53,561 nt of DNA from Betaproteobacteria bacterium. Its GTDB lineage: Bacteria; Pseudomonadota; Gammaproteobacteria; Burkholderiales; SG8-41. The position numbers and the translations under genes were made by a program. Shown piece by piece: positions 26,334 through 36,498 of this stretch; position 1 is the stretch's first letter, and each line of letters begins with the position of its first letter. The notes below the pieces were generated by a model. That model was given only the letters and a program-made list of their open reading frames with translations. It was not told the origin of the DNA and did no database searches. The stretch is from positions 1-53,561 of the forward strand of contig JANXSE010000044.1 in NCBI GenBank assembly GCA_025356695.1, given 5' to 3'.

Positions 26334-27743
26334 ATGCGATATGTAAGCACGCGAGGCGGGGCGGCACCGGCTGCCTTTCTCGACATCCTGTTAGGCGGCC
26401 TGATGGGCGACGGCGGACTCGCCATGCCCGAACGTTATCCACAGGTCGGTGCGGCCGAGCTGGCGCGCTGGCGCGGACTGTCTTATCCCGAACTCGCTTT
26501 TGAAATTCTGCGTCTCTATGCCGATGACATCAGCAGCAGCGAACTCAAGCAGATCGTCGACAAGACTTATACCGCAGAGGTGTTCCATTCGGCCGACATC
26601 ACACCGGTGCGGCAACTGGAAGAGGGTGTATTTATCGCCGGCCTGTCAAACGGGCCGACGCTGGCGTTCAAAGACGTGGCGATGCAGTTGCTCGGCAACC
26701 TCTTCGAACATGCGCTGGCGAAGTCGGGCGCCGAGCTGAACATTCTCGGTGCGACTTCGGGAGACACCGGCTCGGCGGCCGAGTACGCGATGCGCGGCAA
26801 GCAGGGCATCCGCGTTTTCATGCTCTCGCCGCACCAGAAGATGAGTCCGTTCCAGACGGCGCAGATGTTTTCGCTGCAGGACGTCAATATCATCAACATC
26901 GCCGTGCGCGGTGTGTTCGACGATTGTCAGGACATCGTCAAGGCGGTCAGTAACGATCACACCTTCAAATCGAAGTACAGCATCGGCACCGTCAATTCGA
27001 TCAACTGGGCGCGCGTTGTTGCGCAGGTCGTCTATTACTTCAAGGCGTATTTTGCCGCCACGCAGTCGAACGACCAGCAGGTGTCGTTCGCCGTGCCGTC
27101 GGGCAATTTCGGCAACATCTGCGCGGGACATATCGCGCGCTGCATGGGCCTGCCGGTGCGCAAGCTCATTCTGGCCACCAACGAAAACGACGTGCTCGAC
27201 GAGTTTTTCCGCACCGGCATCTATCGCTTGCGGCCGTCGGAGCGCGTGCAGCAGACCAGCAGCCCGTCGATGGATATTTCCAAGGCCTCGAATTTCGAGC
27301 GTTTTGTTTTCGATCTGGTCGGGCGCGACAGCAAAACCGTTGCAAGCCTGTGGCGCCAGCTCGACCGCGATGGGATTTTCGATCTTTCACGCACGCCGCA
27401 TTTCGCGCGCATCGCCGGTTTCGGTTTCGTTTCCGGTTCGAGCAAACACGCCGACCGTATCGAGACCATCCGTTCTGTGCACCGGAAATACAATCAGATC
27501 ATCGACACGCATACTGCCGACGGCGTGAAGGTCGGACTGGAATACCGCGAAGCCGGCGTGCCTTTGATCTGCCTCGAAACGGCGCTGCCGGCAAAATTTG
27601 CGGCGACCATCAAAGAGGCGATCGGCCGTGATCCGGAAGTGCCTTATGGCATGGCAGGGCTGGAGCGCCTGCCGCAGCGTTTTTGCGTGCTGGATGCTGA
27701 CGACGTTGCGGTAAAAGAGCTGATTGTCCGTACCTGCGGTTGA
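26334..27743 (+). CDS. thrC: Threonine synthase
   Basis: A PLP enzyme converting O-phosphohomoserine to threonine. The 469 residues are full length for the long bacterial form. The PLP Lys is Lys113 in PTLAFKDVAMQ; GATSGDTGSAAEYA supplies the phosphate-binding region, and PSGNFGNICAGH is conserved. ATG 26334 lies 13 bases after hom, so this is the last gene of alaC-hom-thrC. It is convergent with nadC. Confidence 0.97.
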   Translation: MRYVSTRGGAAPAAFLDILLGGLMGDGGLAMPERYPQVGAAELARWRGLSYPELAFEILRLYADDISSSELKQIVDKTYTAEVFHSADITPVRQLEEGVFIAGLSNGPTLAFKDVAMQLLGNLFEHALAKSGAELNILGATSGDTGSAAEYAMRGKQGIRVFMLSPHQKMSPFQTAQMFSLQDVNIINIAVRGVFDDCQDIVKAVSNDHTFKSKYSIGTVNSINWARVVAQVVYYFKAYFAATQSNDQQVSFAVPSGNFGNICAGHIARCMGLPVRKLILATNENDVLDEFFRTGIYRLRPSERVQQTSSPSMDISKASNFERFVFDLVGRDSKTVASLWRQLDRDGIFDLSRTPHFARIAGFGFVSGSSKHADRIETIRSVHRKYNQIIDTHTADGVKVGLEYREAGVPLICLETALPAKFAATIKEAIGRDPEVPYGMAGLERLPQRFCVLDADDVAVKELIVRTCG

Positions 27744-27767
27744 CGTGCGGCGCGAACACCGCGTTAC

Positions 27768-28610
27768 CTAGTCGTCAAAACGCATCGACAGATCGGCGGC
27801 TTTCACATCCTTGGTGAGGCTGCCGATCGAAATGCGGTCGACGCCCGTTTCGGCGATCTCTCGCACATTGGCCAGCGTAATGCCGCCAGAGGCTTCCAGC
27901 GCGGCGCGTCCCGCGGCAACCGCCACGGCGTCGCGCATTTGCGCGGTGTTCATGTTGTCGAGCAGGATCAGTTTCGCGCCGGCCTCGAGTGCCGTGCGCA
28001 GTTGATCAAGGTTCTCGACCTCGACCTGTATCCACACGCCTTGCGGTGCCGATGCCAGTGCAGTCTTCATCGCCGCCGCGACGCCGCCCGCCGCGGCGAT
28101 GTGGTTTTCCTTGATCAGGATGGCGTCGTAGAGGCCCATGCGATGGTTGGTCCCGCCGCCGGTCATGACGGCGTATTTCTGCGCCACACGCAGGCCCGGC
28201 AGCGTCTTGCGCGTGTCGAGGATCTTCGCGCGCGTGCCGCGCACCGCATCGACGTAGTGTCGCGTCGTCGTTGTGATGCCCGAGAGCAGTTGCAGGAAAT
28301 TGAGCGCACTGCGCTCGCCGGTGAGCAGGGCGCGCGCGCTACCGTTTAGGGTGCAGAGGGTTTGACCGGCTTTGGCATTGCTGGCGTCGGCACACAACCA
28401 CTGAATATTGAGGTTTGGATCTAGACGCCGGAAGCAGGCATCGACCCAGGCGCTGCCGCAAATGATAGCGTCGTTGCGGGTGATGATGCGCGCGCCGGCA
28501 GTTTTGCCAGCAGAGACCAAAGCCGCGGTGAGGTCGCCGCTACCGACGTCCTCTTCGAGCGCAGCGGCGACGTTGCGTTCAATTGCCTGTGCCAAGCCCT
28601 GCATTTTCAT
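27768..28610 (-). CDS. nadC: Nicotinate-nucleotide diphosphorylase (carboxylating)
   Basis: The quinolinate phosphoribosyltransferase of de novo NAD synthesis, forming nicotinate mononucleotide from quinolinate and PRPP. The product is 280 residues. Recognisable motifs are [50 protein letters not shown] and the PRPP-site segment [10 protein letters not shown]. Start ATG 28610 or the in-frame ATG at 28604 are both possible. It diverges from the FMN-dependent oxidoreductase gene by 50 bases. nadA and nadB are not in the window. Confidence 0.96.
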   Translation of the reverse strand: MKMQGLAQAIERNVAAALEEDVGSGDLTAALVSAGKTAGARIITRNDAIICGSAWVDACFRRLDPNLNIQWLCADASNAKAGQTLCTLNGSARALLTGERSALNFLQLLSGITTTTRHYVDAVRGTRAKILDTRKTLPGLRVAQKYAVMTGGGTNHRMGLYDAILIKENHIAAAGGVAAAMKTALASAPQGVWIQVEVENLDQLRTALEAGAKLILLDNMNTAQMRDAVAVAAGRAALEASGGITLANVREIAETGVDRISIGSLTKDVKAADLSMRFDD

Positions 28611-28660
28611 CTATATTGGCCGTAAACAAGAGTCCGAAGTTTACCCGATGGGGAGGAAGC

Positions 28661-30154
28661 ATGACCGGAATCATGGGGGTAATTTCCTACGGTCTGGGCA
28701 CGATCGTCGGCTTTTTTATCATTGGCATGCTGCTGTTCTGGTTCATCCAGGACGTCACGCAGAAAAAGCACACCGTGCTGCGCAACTTCCCGGTGATCGG
28801 GCGCCTGCGTTTCTTCTTCGAGCAGATGGGCGAGTATTTCCGCCAGTATTTCTTCGCCGGCGACCGCGATGAAATGCCGTTCAACCGCGCCACCCGCGCC
28901 TGGGTCTATCGCGAAGCCAAGAACGAAGGCGGCATCATCGGTTTCGGTTCGAGCAACGATTTGCGCGAACCGGGCTCCATCATCTTCGTCAACCATCCGT
29001 TTCCGGTGCTGGAGGAAGACCGCCTGCCGACGCCTTCGCTGGTGATCGGTGCGGATCATTGCCGTTATCCGTTCGAGGCGCGTTCGGTCACCAATATTTC
29101 CGGCATGAGTTTCGGTGCAATTTCCGAGCCCGCAGTGCGCGCGTTGTCGCGCGGCGCCGGTCTCGCCGGCTGCTGGATGGACACCGGCGAGGGCGGTCTG
29201 TCGCCCTACCATCTGGAGGGTGACTGCGATGTCATCATGCAGATCGGCACGGCGAAATACGGGATCCGCGACGGCGACGGCAATTTTTCCCCGGAAAAAG
29301 CGCGCGAGTTATCGCATGTGGTGAAGGCTTTCGAGATCAAGCTGTCGCAGGGGGCCAAGCCGGGCAAGGGTGGCGTGCTGCCCGGCGCCAAGGTGACCGC
29401 GGAGATCTCAAGGATACGCGGCATACCCGCCGGCGAGGATTCGATCAGCCCCAATCGCCATCACGACATCGCCAATATCGACCAGTTGCTCGACAAGGTG
29501 ATCTACATCCGCGACCTCACGGGGCGGCCGGTCGGTGTCAAAACGGCCATCGGCGGCTGGGATTTCATGAACGAATTGTGTGAGGCGATTTTGCGCCGCG
29601 GTGTGCAGGACGCGCCGGATTTTCTCGTCATCGACGGCGGCGAGGGTGGTAGCGGCGCGGCGCCGGCGACGCTGATGGATCATATGAGCCTGCCCATCGC
29701 CGAGGCCTTGCCGCGCGTGATCGACGCCTTGCTGGAGTCGGGGCTCAAAGACCGCATTCGTGTGGTTGCCTCTGGGAAACTGGTGACCTCGGCGCGTGCC
29801 GCCTGGGCGCTGTGCACGGGTGCCGATTTCATCAACACGGCGCGCGGCCCGATGTTTGCGCTCGGCTGCATCCAGGCCATGCGCTGTCATATGAATACCT
29901 GCCCGACCGGCATCACCACCCACAACAAGCGTCTGCAACGCGGCCTCGTCGTCGAGGAAAAATACGTCCGCGTCGCCAGTTACATCCGCAATATGAACAA
30001 AGAAATCGACATGATTGCGCACTCCTGCGGCTGCCGGCATGCGCGCGAGCTGCGGCGTGAGCATGTGCGCATCGTCGAATCGGCCAACCGCAGTGTGGCG
30101 CTGAGCATGCTGCATCCCTACCCGGCGGAGGCGGCGCGCGCCGCGATTGAATAG
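28661..30154 (+). CDS. FMN-binding glutamate synthase-family protein, membrane-anchored
   Basis: 497 residues. ATG 28661 follows a strong ribosome site (GGGGAGG). A hydrophobic segment at residues 5-30 anchors the protein, and the rest is the GltS FMN-barrel domain: SVTNISGMSFGAIS, GEGGLSPYHL, KLSQGAKPGKGGVLPG, SPNRHHDI and VIDGGEGGSGAAP. The cysteines C-x5-C-x4-C in GCIQAMRCHMNTCPTG match the [3Fe-4S] motif of glutamate synthase. No glutaminase domain is present, so it is not a complete glutamate synthase. The electron partner and true substrate are unknown. Confidence 0.9.
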   Translation: MTGIMGVISYGLGTIVGFFIIGMLLFWFIQDVTQKKHTVLRNFPVIGRLRFFFEQMGEYFRQYFFAGDRDEMPFNRATRAWVYREAKNEGGIIGFGSSNDLREPGSIIFVNHPFPVLEEDRLPTPSLVIGADHCRYPFEARSVTNISGMSFGAISEPAVRALSRGAGLAGCWMDTGEGGLSPYHLEGDCDVIMQIGTAKYGIRDGDGNFSPEKARELSHVVKAFEIKLSQGAKPGKGGVLPGAKVTAEISRIRGIPAGEDSISPNRHHDIANIDQLLDKVIYIRDLTGRPVGVKTAIGGWDFMNELCEAILRRGVQDAPDFLVIDGGEGGSGAAPATLMDHMSLPIAEALPRVIDALLESGLKDRIRVVASGKLVTSARAAWALCTGADFINTARGPMFALGCIQAMRCHMNTCPTGITTHNKRLQRGLVVEEKYVRVASYIRNMNKEIDMIAHSCGCRHARELRREHVRIVESANRSVALSMLHPYPAEAARAAIE

Positions 30155-30190
30155 ACCGGTCCGGCAGGTGAATTTTCCGGGCAGAGGTCA

Positions 30191-30217
30191 TTGAAATCCC
30201 GGTGGAATGCCCCATCT
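30191..30217 (+). promoter_or_regulatory. Sigma-32 heat-shock promoter of clpB
   Basis: TTGAAA (30191-30196), a 13-base spacer and CCCCATCT (30210-30217) closely match the RpoH consensus (CTTGAAA, then CCCCATnT). The start codon of clpB is 35 bases downstream. This is the expected control for this chaperone. Confidence 0.85.
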
Positions 30218-30252
30218 GACGAGTAGGACATTAACCGGATCTGGGCGAAACC

Positions 30253-32832
30253 ATGCGATTCGACAAATTCACGACCAAATTTCAACAGGCGTTCGCTGAC
30301 GCGCAGAGTCTTGCCGTCGGGCAGGACAACCCCTACATCGAGCCGCAGCACCTGCTGCAGGCGCTGTTGCAGCAGGATGACGGCAGCACCACCTCGCTGC
30401 TGTCGCGCGCCGGCGTCAACGTGCAGGCCCTGAAGACCGCGCTGGCGGCAGCGCACAAGCGGCTGCCTAAGGTCGAGGGGCAGGGCGGCGAAGTCAACGT
30501 TTCGCGCGAGCTGACCGCCTTGCTCAACATCACGGACAAAGAGGCGCAGAAGCACGACGACCAGTTCATCGCCTCGGAAATGTTTCTGTTCGCGCTGACG
30601 CAGGACAAGGGCGAGACGGGACGTTTGCTCAAGCAGCACGGCGGCACCCGCACGGCGATCGAACAGGCCGTCAATGCGGTGCGCGGTGGTGAGAGCGTCA
30701 GCAACCCCGAAGCCGAGGGTGCGCGCGAAGCGCTGAAGAAGTACACGGTGGACGTGACCGAACAGGCACGGGCCGGCAAGCTCGATCCGGTAATCGGCCG
30801 CGACGACGAGATCCGCCGCGTGATCCAGATCCTGCAACGCCGCACGAAAAACAACCCGGTGCTGATTGGCGAGCCGGGTGTGGGCAAGACGGCCATTGTC
30901 GAGGGGCTGGCGCAGCGCATCGTCAACGGCGAAGTGCCTGAGACGCTGAAGAACAAGCGTGTGCTTTCGCTCGACATGGCGGCGATGCTGGCCGGTGCGA
31001 AATACCGCGGCGAGTTCGAAGAGCGTCTCAAGTCGGTGCTGAAGGAAATCGCGCAGGACGCCGGGAGAACGATCGTCTTCATCGACGAACTGCACACCAT
31101 GGTCGGTGCCGGCAAGGCCGAAGGCGCCATCGATGCCGGCAATATGTTGAAGCCCGCCCTGGCGCGCGGCGAACTGCATTGTGTCGGCGCCACTACGCTG
31201 AATGAATACCGCAAGTACGTCGAAAAAGACGCCGCGCTGGAACGCCGTTTCCAGAAAGTACTGGTCGACGAGCCGTCGGTCGAAAGCACGATCGCGATCC
31301 TGCGCGGGCTGCAGGAAAAGTACGAGGTGCATCACGGCGTGGATATCACCGACCCGGCGATCGTTGCCGCCGCCGAACTGTCGCACCGTTACATTACCGA
31401 CCGTTTTCTGCCGGACAAGGCGATTGATCTGATCGACGAGGCCGCTTCACGCATCAAGATGGAAATCGATTCGAAGCCGGAATCGATGGACAAGCTCGAC
31501 CGTCGCCTGATCCAGTTGAAGATCGAGCGCGAAGCGGTGCGCAAGGAAAAGGACGAAGCCTCGCAGAAACGGCTCGCCGCGCTGGAAGACGAGATCACGC
31601 GCCTCGGGCGCGAATACGCCGATCTCGAAGAAGTGTGGAAGATGGAGAAGGCGCAGGTGCAGGGCTCGCAGCACGTCAAGGAAGAACTTGAGAAGCTGAA
31701 GCTTGAGATGGAAGCGGCCACGCGCAAGGGCGACTGGCAGAAGGTGTCGGAAATTCAATACGGCAAAGTACCCAAACTGGAGGCCCAGCTTAAACAGGCC
31801 GACAAGGCGCCCGTCGCCGGCGCCAAACCGCGCCTGCTGCGCACGCAGGTTGGTGCCGAGGAAATTGCCGAAGTGGTGTCGCGCGCGACCGGCATACCGG
31901 TGGCGAAGATGATGCAGGGCGAGCGCGACAAGCTACTGCTGATGGAAGAGCGGCTGCACCAGCGCGTGGTCGGACAGGACGAGGCAGTGCGCCTGGTGTC
32001 CGATGCGATCCGCCGTTCGCGCGCGGGACTGTCGGATCCGGACAAACCGTACGGCTCTTTCCTGTTTCTCGGGCCGACCGGGGTCGGCAAGACCGAGTTG
32101 TGCAAGGCACTGGCGGAATTTCTGTTCGACTCCGAAGAGCACATGATCCGCATCGACATGAGCGAATTCATGGAGAAGCATTCGGTTGCGCGTCTGATCG
32201 GTGCGCCGCCCGGATACGTCGGTTATGAAGAGGGCGGCTATCTGACCGAAGCGGTGCGGCGCAAACCGTACTCGGTGATTCTGCTCGACGAAGTCGAGAA
32301 GGCGCATCCGGATGTCTTCAACGTGCTGCTGCAGGTGCTCGACGACGGTCGCATGACCGACGGGCAGGGCCGCACGGTCGATTTCAAGAACACGGTCATT
32401 GTCATGACGTCGAACCTCGGGTCGCAGATGATCCAGCAGATGAGCGGTGATGATTATCAAGTGATCAAGCTGGCGGTGATGGGCGAGGTCAAGGCGCAGT
32501 TCCGTCCGGAGTTCGTCAACCGCATCGACGAGATCGTGGTGTTCCATGCGCTTGACGAGAAAAACATTGCGTCGATCGCGCGCAAGCAGATCGGTCTGCT
32601 GGAGAAACGGCTGGCGAAAATGGAAATTCATCTAGAAGTGACCGACGCCGCGGTGAAGCGTATTGCGGAGGCGGGATTCGATCCGGTCTACGGCGCGCGG
32701 CCGCTTAAACGCGCTATCCAGTCGGAACTGGAGAACCCGCTGGCCAAGCGTATTCTCGAAGGCGGTTTCGCCGCCAAGGACACTGTACATATCGACGTCG
32801 AGAAGGGCGCGTTGCGTTTCGCAAAGGCCTGA
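30253..32832 (+). CDS. clpB: ATP-dependent disaggregase ClpB
   Basis: A hexameric AAA+ chaperone that, with DnaK, pulls polypeptides out of aggregates. The 859 residues are full length: a Clp N-domain (1-145), AAA1 with Walker A GEPGVGKT (about 206-213), a long coiled-coil middle domain (about 405-520), AAA2 with Walker A GPTGVGKT (about 607-614), and a small C-terminal domain with [14 protein letters not shown]. No ClpP-binding loop is seen, as expected for ClpB. A close sigma-32 promoter match lies upstream and a hairpin terminator downstream, so it is a single-gene transcript. Confidence 0.98.
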   Translation: MRFDKFTTKFQQAFADAQSLAVGQDNPYIEPQHLLQALLQQDDGSTTSLLSRAGVNVQALKTALAAAHKRLPKVEGQGGEVNVSRELTALLNITDKEAQKHDDQFIASEMFLFALTQDKGETGRLLKQHGGTRTAIEQAVNAVRGGESVSNPEAEGAREALKKYTVDVTEQARAGKLDPVIGRDDEIRRVIQILQRRTKNNPVLIGEPGVGKTAIVEGLAQRIVNGEVPETLKNKRVLSLDMAAMLAGAKYRGEFEERLKSVLKEIAQDAGRTIVFIDELHTMVGAGKAEGAIDAGNMLKPALARGELHCVGATTLNEYRKYVEKDAALERRFQKVLVDEPSVESTIAILRGLQEKYEVHHGVDITDPAIVAAAELSHRYITDRFLPDKAIDLIDEAASRIKMEIDSKPESMDKLDRRLIQLKIEREAVRKEKDEASQKRLAALEDEITRLGREYADLEEVWKMEKAQVQGSQHVKEELEKLKLEMEAATRKGDWQKVSEIQYGKVPKLEAQLKQADKAPVAGAKPRLLRTQVGAEEIAEVVSRATGIPVAKMMQGERDKLLLMEERLHQRVVGQDEAVRLVSDAIRRSRAGLSDPDKPYGSFLFLGPTGVGKTELCKALAEFLFDSEEHMIRIDMSEFMEKHSVARLIGAPPGYVGYEEGGYLTEAVRRKPYSVILLDEVEKAHPDVFNVLLQVLDDGRMTDGQGRTVDFKNTVIVMTSNLGSQMIQQMSGDDYQVIKLAVMGEVKAQFRPEFVNRIDEIVVFHALDEKNIASIARKQIGLLEKRLAKMEIHLEVTDAAVKRIAEAGFDPVYGARPLKRAIQSELENPLAKRILEGGFAAKDTVHIDVEKGALRFAKA

Positions 32833-32867
32833 TCGGCGTGCCGGTATCGGTTAAAAAGTCGGGGAGT

Positions 32868-32897
32868 GCGGGGATTTTCTCGTCCCCCGCTTTTTTT
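32868..32897 (+). terminator. Intrinsic terminator after clpB
   Basis: GCGGGGA (32868-32874) pairs with TCCCCCGC (32883-32890, one bulged C), followed by seven T at 32891-32897. Confidence 0.85.
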
Positions 32898-32952
32898 CGC
32901 TCGGCAGTAAATGTATTGAGGCAACGTCTCGGGCAATTGCGCCCGCGTTCAC

Positions 32953-32980
32953 TTGGAACTGCGCGTGCGCAGGCTATAAT
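32953..32980 (+). promoter_or_regulatory. Putative sigma-70 promoter of the Bug-family gene
   Basis: TTGGAA (32953-32958), a 16-base spacer and a perfect TATAAT (32975-32980), 48 bases before the start codon. Confidence 0.65.
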
Positions 32981-33028
32981 TCCAGCCCTCTACCGGGTCG
33001 AACCGGTTTTCGTACACGCGGAGTGCAG

Positions 33029-34006
33029 ATGAAAAACGAAAAACTAATCTCACAACTGGCGATGGCATTTTTGGCAGTGGCTTCTGCTAACGTTGCCACC
33101 GCACAGAATTATCCCAACCGTCCGGTACGGCTGGTGGTGCCGTTTTCTCCCGGCGGTGCCGCCGATGTGCCGGGCCGCATACTGACGCAGAAGATGACTG
33201 AAGCGCTCGGTCACCAGGTCGTCGTCGATAACCGGCCGGGTGCCGGTTCGACCATCGGCGCTGAATCGGTGGCGAAAGCGCCGGCCGACGGTTACAGCCT
33301 GCTGATGATCAGCAACACGCATTTCGTCAGCGCTGCGCTCTACAAGAAGCTGTCCTATGATTCGGTCGGCGATTTTGCACCGGTGACCCAGGTCACCAGT
33401 GCGCCGAACGTTCTTGTCGTGCATCCGTCGCTGCCGGTGAAGAGCGTCAAGGAATTGATCGCGCTGGCGAAGGCCAAGCCCGGCAAGATTGACTATGCGT
33501 CGTCGGGCAATGGCAGCACGCAACACCTGACCGGCGCCTTGTTTACCAAGATGGCAGGTATCGACATGATGCATATTCCTTATCGCGGTAGCGGCCCGGC
33601 GACGGCCGACTTGCTGAGCGGGCAGGTCACCGTTGGTTTTCCCGGTATCGCCGGCATGCTGCCGCAGATCCGCGCCGGAAAATTACGGGCGCTGGCGGTC
33701 ACCGGCAACAAGCGTTCGCCCGAATTACCCGATACGCCGACCGTTGCCGAGGCCGGCATCAAAGGCTATGACGTGACCGCGTGGTTTGGCATCGCCGCGC
33801 CGAAAGGCACGCCGCGCGATATCGTGATGAAGCTGCACGGCGAATTGTTGCGTATCGTCAAAACGCCGGACGTGCAAAAGCAGCTGCTGAATGCCGGTCA
33901 GGAAGTGGCGTGGCAGGAAACGCCGGAACTATTCGGCGAAATGCTTAAAGTCGAAGCGGCGAAATGGGCGCGCATGGTCAAGGAATCCGGCGCCCAGATC
34001 AATTAA
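33029..34006 (+). CDS. Bug/TctC-family periplasmic substrate-binding protein
   Basis: 325 residues with a signal peptide (about residues 1-26, ending ATA before QNYPNRPV). Family hallmarks are PVRLVVPFSPGGAADVPGR, VVDNRPGAGSTIGAE, and later MHIPYRGSGPATADLLSGQV. Bug proteins bind organic acids in the periplasm for tripartite tricarboxylate transporters, but most occur as orphans, as here: no tctA or tctB is near. They are very abundant in Burkholderiales. The ribosome site GGAG lies 5 bases before ATG 33029. The ligand cannot be predicted. Confidence 0.93.
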   Translation: MKNEKLISQLAMAFLAVASANVATAQNYPNRPVRLVVPFSPGGAADVPGRILTQKMTEALGHQVVVDNRPGAGSTIGAESVAKAPADGYSLLMISNTHFVSAALYKKLSYDSVGDFAPVTQVTSAPNVLVVHPSLPVKSVKELIALAKAKPGKIDYASSGNGSTQHLTGALFTKMAGIDMMHIPYRGSGPATADLLSGQVTVGFPGIAGMLPQIRAGKLRALAVTGNKRSPELPDTPTVAEAGIKGYDVTAWFGIAAPKGTPRDIVMKLHGELLRIVKTPDVQKQLLNAGQEVAWQETPELFGEMLKVEAAKWARMVKESGAQIN

Positions 34007-34023
34007 GAAAACACCAAGGCGCT

Positions 34024-35613
34024 TTACCGCGCCTTGACGTGAAACTCGGCGCGCTCCGGCGCGTCGAGTTGTGCCAGCAAACCGGTTTCCCACGCCAGGT
34101 ATTGCAGCATGGCCGCGCGATTACCGGCATGGCGGTCGTGCACGAAGAACAGGTGGTCGATACATTCCTCGTCGGCAGGTTTTTCCGGCGAGGCTTCCGT
34201 CGGGAAGCCGGCCTTGCTCCAGGCCGCAGTGCCGCCATCGAGCAATTTCACATCCTGTTTTCCCGCAGTCGCCAGTTCGGTGGCGGCGAGTTGCGCAATG
34301 CCGATGTCGTCGGCAATCAGGACGAGCGGTCCGGTCACCTTGCGCACGTCGGCGACGATTTTCATGCGGCTGCTCCAGCGACTGCCCGGCACGTGGGCGC
34401 GCCGGTAGTGCATGCTGTAGTTCAGATCGAAAGAAGTGGCGCGTTTGGATTCGAGTGCCTGCTTCAGGGCGGCGGCGGAAATTTTCGGCAGCTCCGGTAG
34501 CGCCACTACCGGTACCGGCGGCAGGCGCAGTCCGGAGTGGATGCCTTTGGCGAGCACGCAAACATCGTAGCCGAGTTGTGCCAGCCAGCTGGCCACCACC
34601 GGCGCACGCACACCGTCGCCGTCGATCAGCACGACACGCGCATGGCGCGCCGCCACCCACTGGTCGGTGGCCTGGATCAACTGTCCGCCGGGCGCGTGCA
34701 CGGTGCCGGGGATCGCGTCTTTGGCGAATTCTTCCGGCGTGCGCACATCGCACAGATAGGTCGTGCGGGTTTGGTCCTGCAGCCATGCCGAGACTTCTTT
34801 TGCCGTGACTTCACGCACACCGAATTTCTGCATCAGTTTGAGCGCCGACTCGCGTGAGGATGGCAGCAATGCTGCATTGACGGCATCCGGATAACGTCGC
34901 GTCGCCTGTTTTTCCAGTTTGAAATTGGCGAGGTACCAGCCTTGCGTGCCGTTTTCGAGAGCGACCACCGGGTTGGGCACGCCGAAATTGATCAGCGTTT
35001 GCGCGCCGATGATGGAGCGCGTGCGGCCGGCGCAGTTGACCACGATTTTCGTCGTCGGGTCCGGCACCATGGTGGCGATGCGGTAGGGCAGTTCTGCATT
35101 TGGACAACAAATGCCGCCGGGTATGTTCATTTTGGTGTATTCGGTAAAGGGGCGGCCGTCGACAACGACGAAGTTTTCGCCGGCAGCCTGCATGCGCGCG
35201 AGCTCCTGCGCCGTGATGCGCGGCGTATGACAGGCGTGTTCGACCAGTTCGCCCAGCGTTTTGCTCGGCACGTTGACGCCGCGAAAGAGGCCGTAGCCTG
35301 CCGCCGCCCAGGCACGAGTACCGCCGGTCAGCACGGCGACATCGGTATAGCCAAGCGCGATCATTTTTGCCGCTGCGATGGCGGCAATGCCGGAGGCGCC
35401 GTCATCGCAAATCACCACGCGCGCGCTCCTGCGCGGCAGCAGCGGGAAGACATCCAGTTCAAGCCGGCTGTAGGGCAGCGGTGTGGCAAACAGCAGATGC
35501 GATTCGCCGAACTGCCCGGCCTCACGTACGTCGAAGAGGGCGATTTCTGCGCCGTCGTGCAACATGGTCTTCAGTTCGGCGGCACTGACAGATTTGGGTG
35601 TTTGAGCGGTCAT
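34024..35613 (-). CDS. Four-domain rhodanese-like protein
   Basis: 529 residues made of four rhodanese-fold units at about 10-105, 130-230, 270-360 and 390-480. There is no signal peptide, so it is cytosolic. Only the first two keep a Cys in the active-loop position: VICDDGASG in unit 1 and VVNCAGRTRS in unit 2, the latter a full loop. Units 3 (VLIDGDGVR) and 4 (VLIADDIGI) lack Cys and are probably structural. Rhodaneses move sulfane sulfur from thiosulfate or persulfides to acceptors. The gene diverges from a b-cytochrome/molybdopterin-oxidoreductase pair, hinting at sulfur redox work, and lies in a genome that carries soxB. It is convergent with the Bug-family gene, 17 bases between stops. 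Confidence 0.9.
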   Translation of the reverse strand: MTAQTPKSVSAAELKTMLHDGAEIALFDVREAGQFGESHLLFATPLPYSRLELDVFPLLPRRSARVVICDDGASGIAAIAAAKMIALGYTDVAVLTGGTRAWAAAGYGLFRGVNVPSKTLGELVEHACHTPRITAQELARMQAAGENFVVVDGRPFTEYTKMNIPGGICCPNAELPYRIATMVPDPTTKIVVNCAGRTRSIIGAQTLINFGVPNPVVALENGTQGWYLANFKLEKQATRRYPDAVNAALLPSSRESALKLMQKFGVREVTAKEVSAWLQDQTRTTYLCDVRTPEEFAKDAIPGTVHAPGGQLIQATDQWVAARHARVVLIDGDGVRAPVVASWLAQLGYDVCVLAKGIHSGLRLPPVPVVALPELPKISAAALKQALESKRATSFDLNYSMHYRRAHVPGSRWSSRMKIVADVRKVTGPLVLIADDIGIAQLAATELATAGKQDVKLLDGGTAAWSKAGFPTEASPEKPADEECIDHLFFVHDRHAGNRAAMLQYLAWETGLLAQLDAPERAEFHVKAR

Positions 35614-35647
35614 GGCAAATTCCTGTGAGCGTGAAAACGAGGTCGCA

Positions 35648-35743
35648 TTAAACTATCAGCAGCGGAATTCCGCTGACGATCAACAGCAGTGACAGCGCGA
35701 ATACGCGGGCGTAGCCGGTCTGCAGCGGGCCGAGGTTATCCAT
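35648..35743 (-). CDS. Possible 31-residue single-helix membrane protein
   Basis: On the minus strand ATG 35743 to TAA 35648 encodes MDNLGPLQTGYARVF followed by a hydrophobic helix ALSLLLIVSGIPLLIV that runs to the C-terminus. Size and pattern fit a small inner-membrane protein. It lies 34 bases before the four-rhodanese gene on the same strand. No convincing ribosome site is seen, so it may be chance. Confidence 0.35.
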   Translation of the reverse strand: MDNLGPLQTGYARVFALSLLLIVSGIPLLIV

Positions 35744-35861
35744 GGCACAGTAAGGGTTGTAAGGAAAGTGCAACTCGTCCGACTACCGGATTGCGCAGAT
35801 AATGGTGCACAAGCGAAATCGGCGACAGGTCGTGAGACGGGCTGTGAACATGGGGGACGCA

Positions 35862-36497
35862 ATGGCGAAAACGCAGGAACAGGGCGCGGGACTCAGGAAA
35901 ATTCATCCGCTGGCAATACGCATTACGCACTGGGTCAATGTCTTTGCAATGTTGATCATGGTGAGCAGTGGCTGGCGCATTTACAACGCTTCACCGTTGT
36001 TCGATTTCAAATTTCCCCGCGATCTGACGCTCGGCGGCTGGCTGGGCGGCGCGTTGCAATGGCACTTCGCGGCGATGTGGATACTTGTTGTGAACGGCCT
36101 TGTTTATGTTGGCTACGGCCTGTGGTCGCGCCATTTTAGGTCAAATTTCTTGCCGCTGACGCCACGCTCGGTGTGGCTCGAATTCAGCAACGCCCTGCGC
36201 GGCCGGATCAAACATGAGTTGGGTGTCTACAACGCGGTGCAGCGTGCCGCGTACGTCGGTGTGATCGGCGTGCTGGTCGTGCTGGTGTTGTCCGGCATCG
36301 CAATCTGGAAGCCGGTGCAATTTCAGGGGCTGGCGGCTTTAATGGGCGGATTCGAAGGTGCGCGTTGGGTGCACTTTATTGCGATGGCGCTGGTGGTGCT
36401 GTTTGTCGCGGTGCATGTGGCGATGGTGGCCTTGGTGCCGCGCACCTTGCTGCCGATGTTCACCGGGCGCGCGTCCGCAACCGGACATGGAGGCTGA
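35862..36497 (+). CDS. Membrane cytochrome b subunit (cytochrome b561/b6-like)
   Basis: 211 residues with four hydrophobic helices and paired His in helices (ITHWVNVFAMLI, WHFAAMWILV, WVHFIAMALVVLFVAVHVAM), suited to bind two b-type haems. Proteins of this type pass electrons between the quinone pool and a periplasmic molybdenum enzyme. ATG 35862 has GGGGGA upstream. Its stop precedes the molybdopterin gene by 1 base, so the two are a stable pair. It is not clearly MsrQ. Confidence 0.88.
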   Translation: MAKTQEQGAGLRKIHPLAIRITHWVNVFAMLIMVSSGWRIYNASPLFDFKFPRDLTLGGWLGGALQWHFAAMWILVVNGLVYVGYGLWSRHFRSNFLPLTPRSVWLEFSNALRGRIKHELGVYNAVQRAAYVGVIGVLVVLVLSGIAIWKPVQFQGLAALMGGFEGARWVHFIAMALVVLFVAVHVAMVALVPRTLLPMFTGRASATGHGG

Positions 36498-36498
36498 G

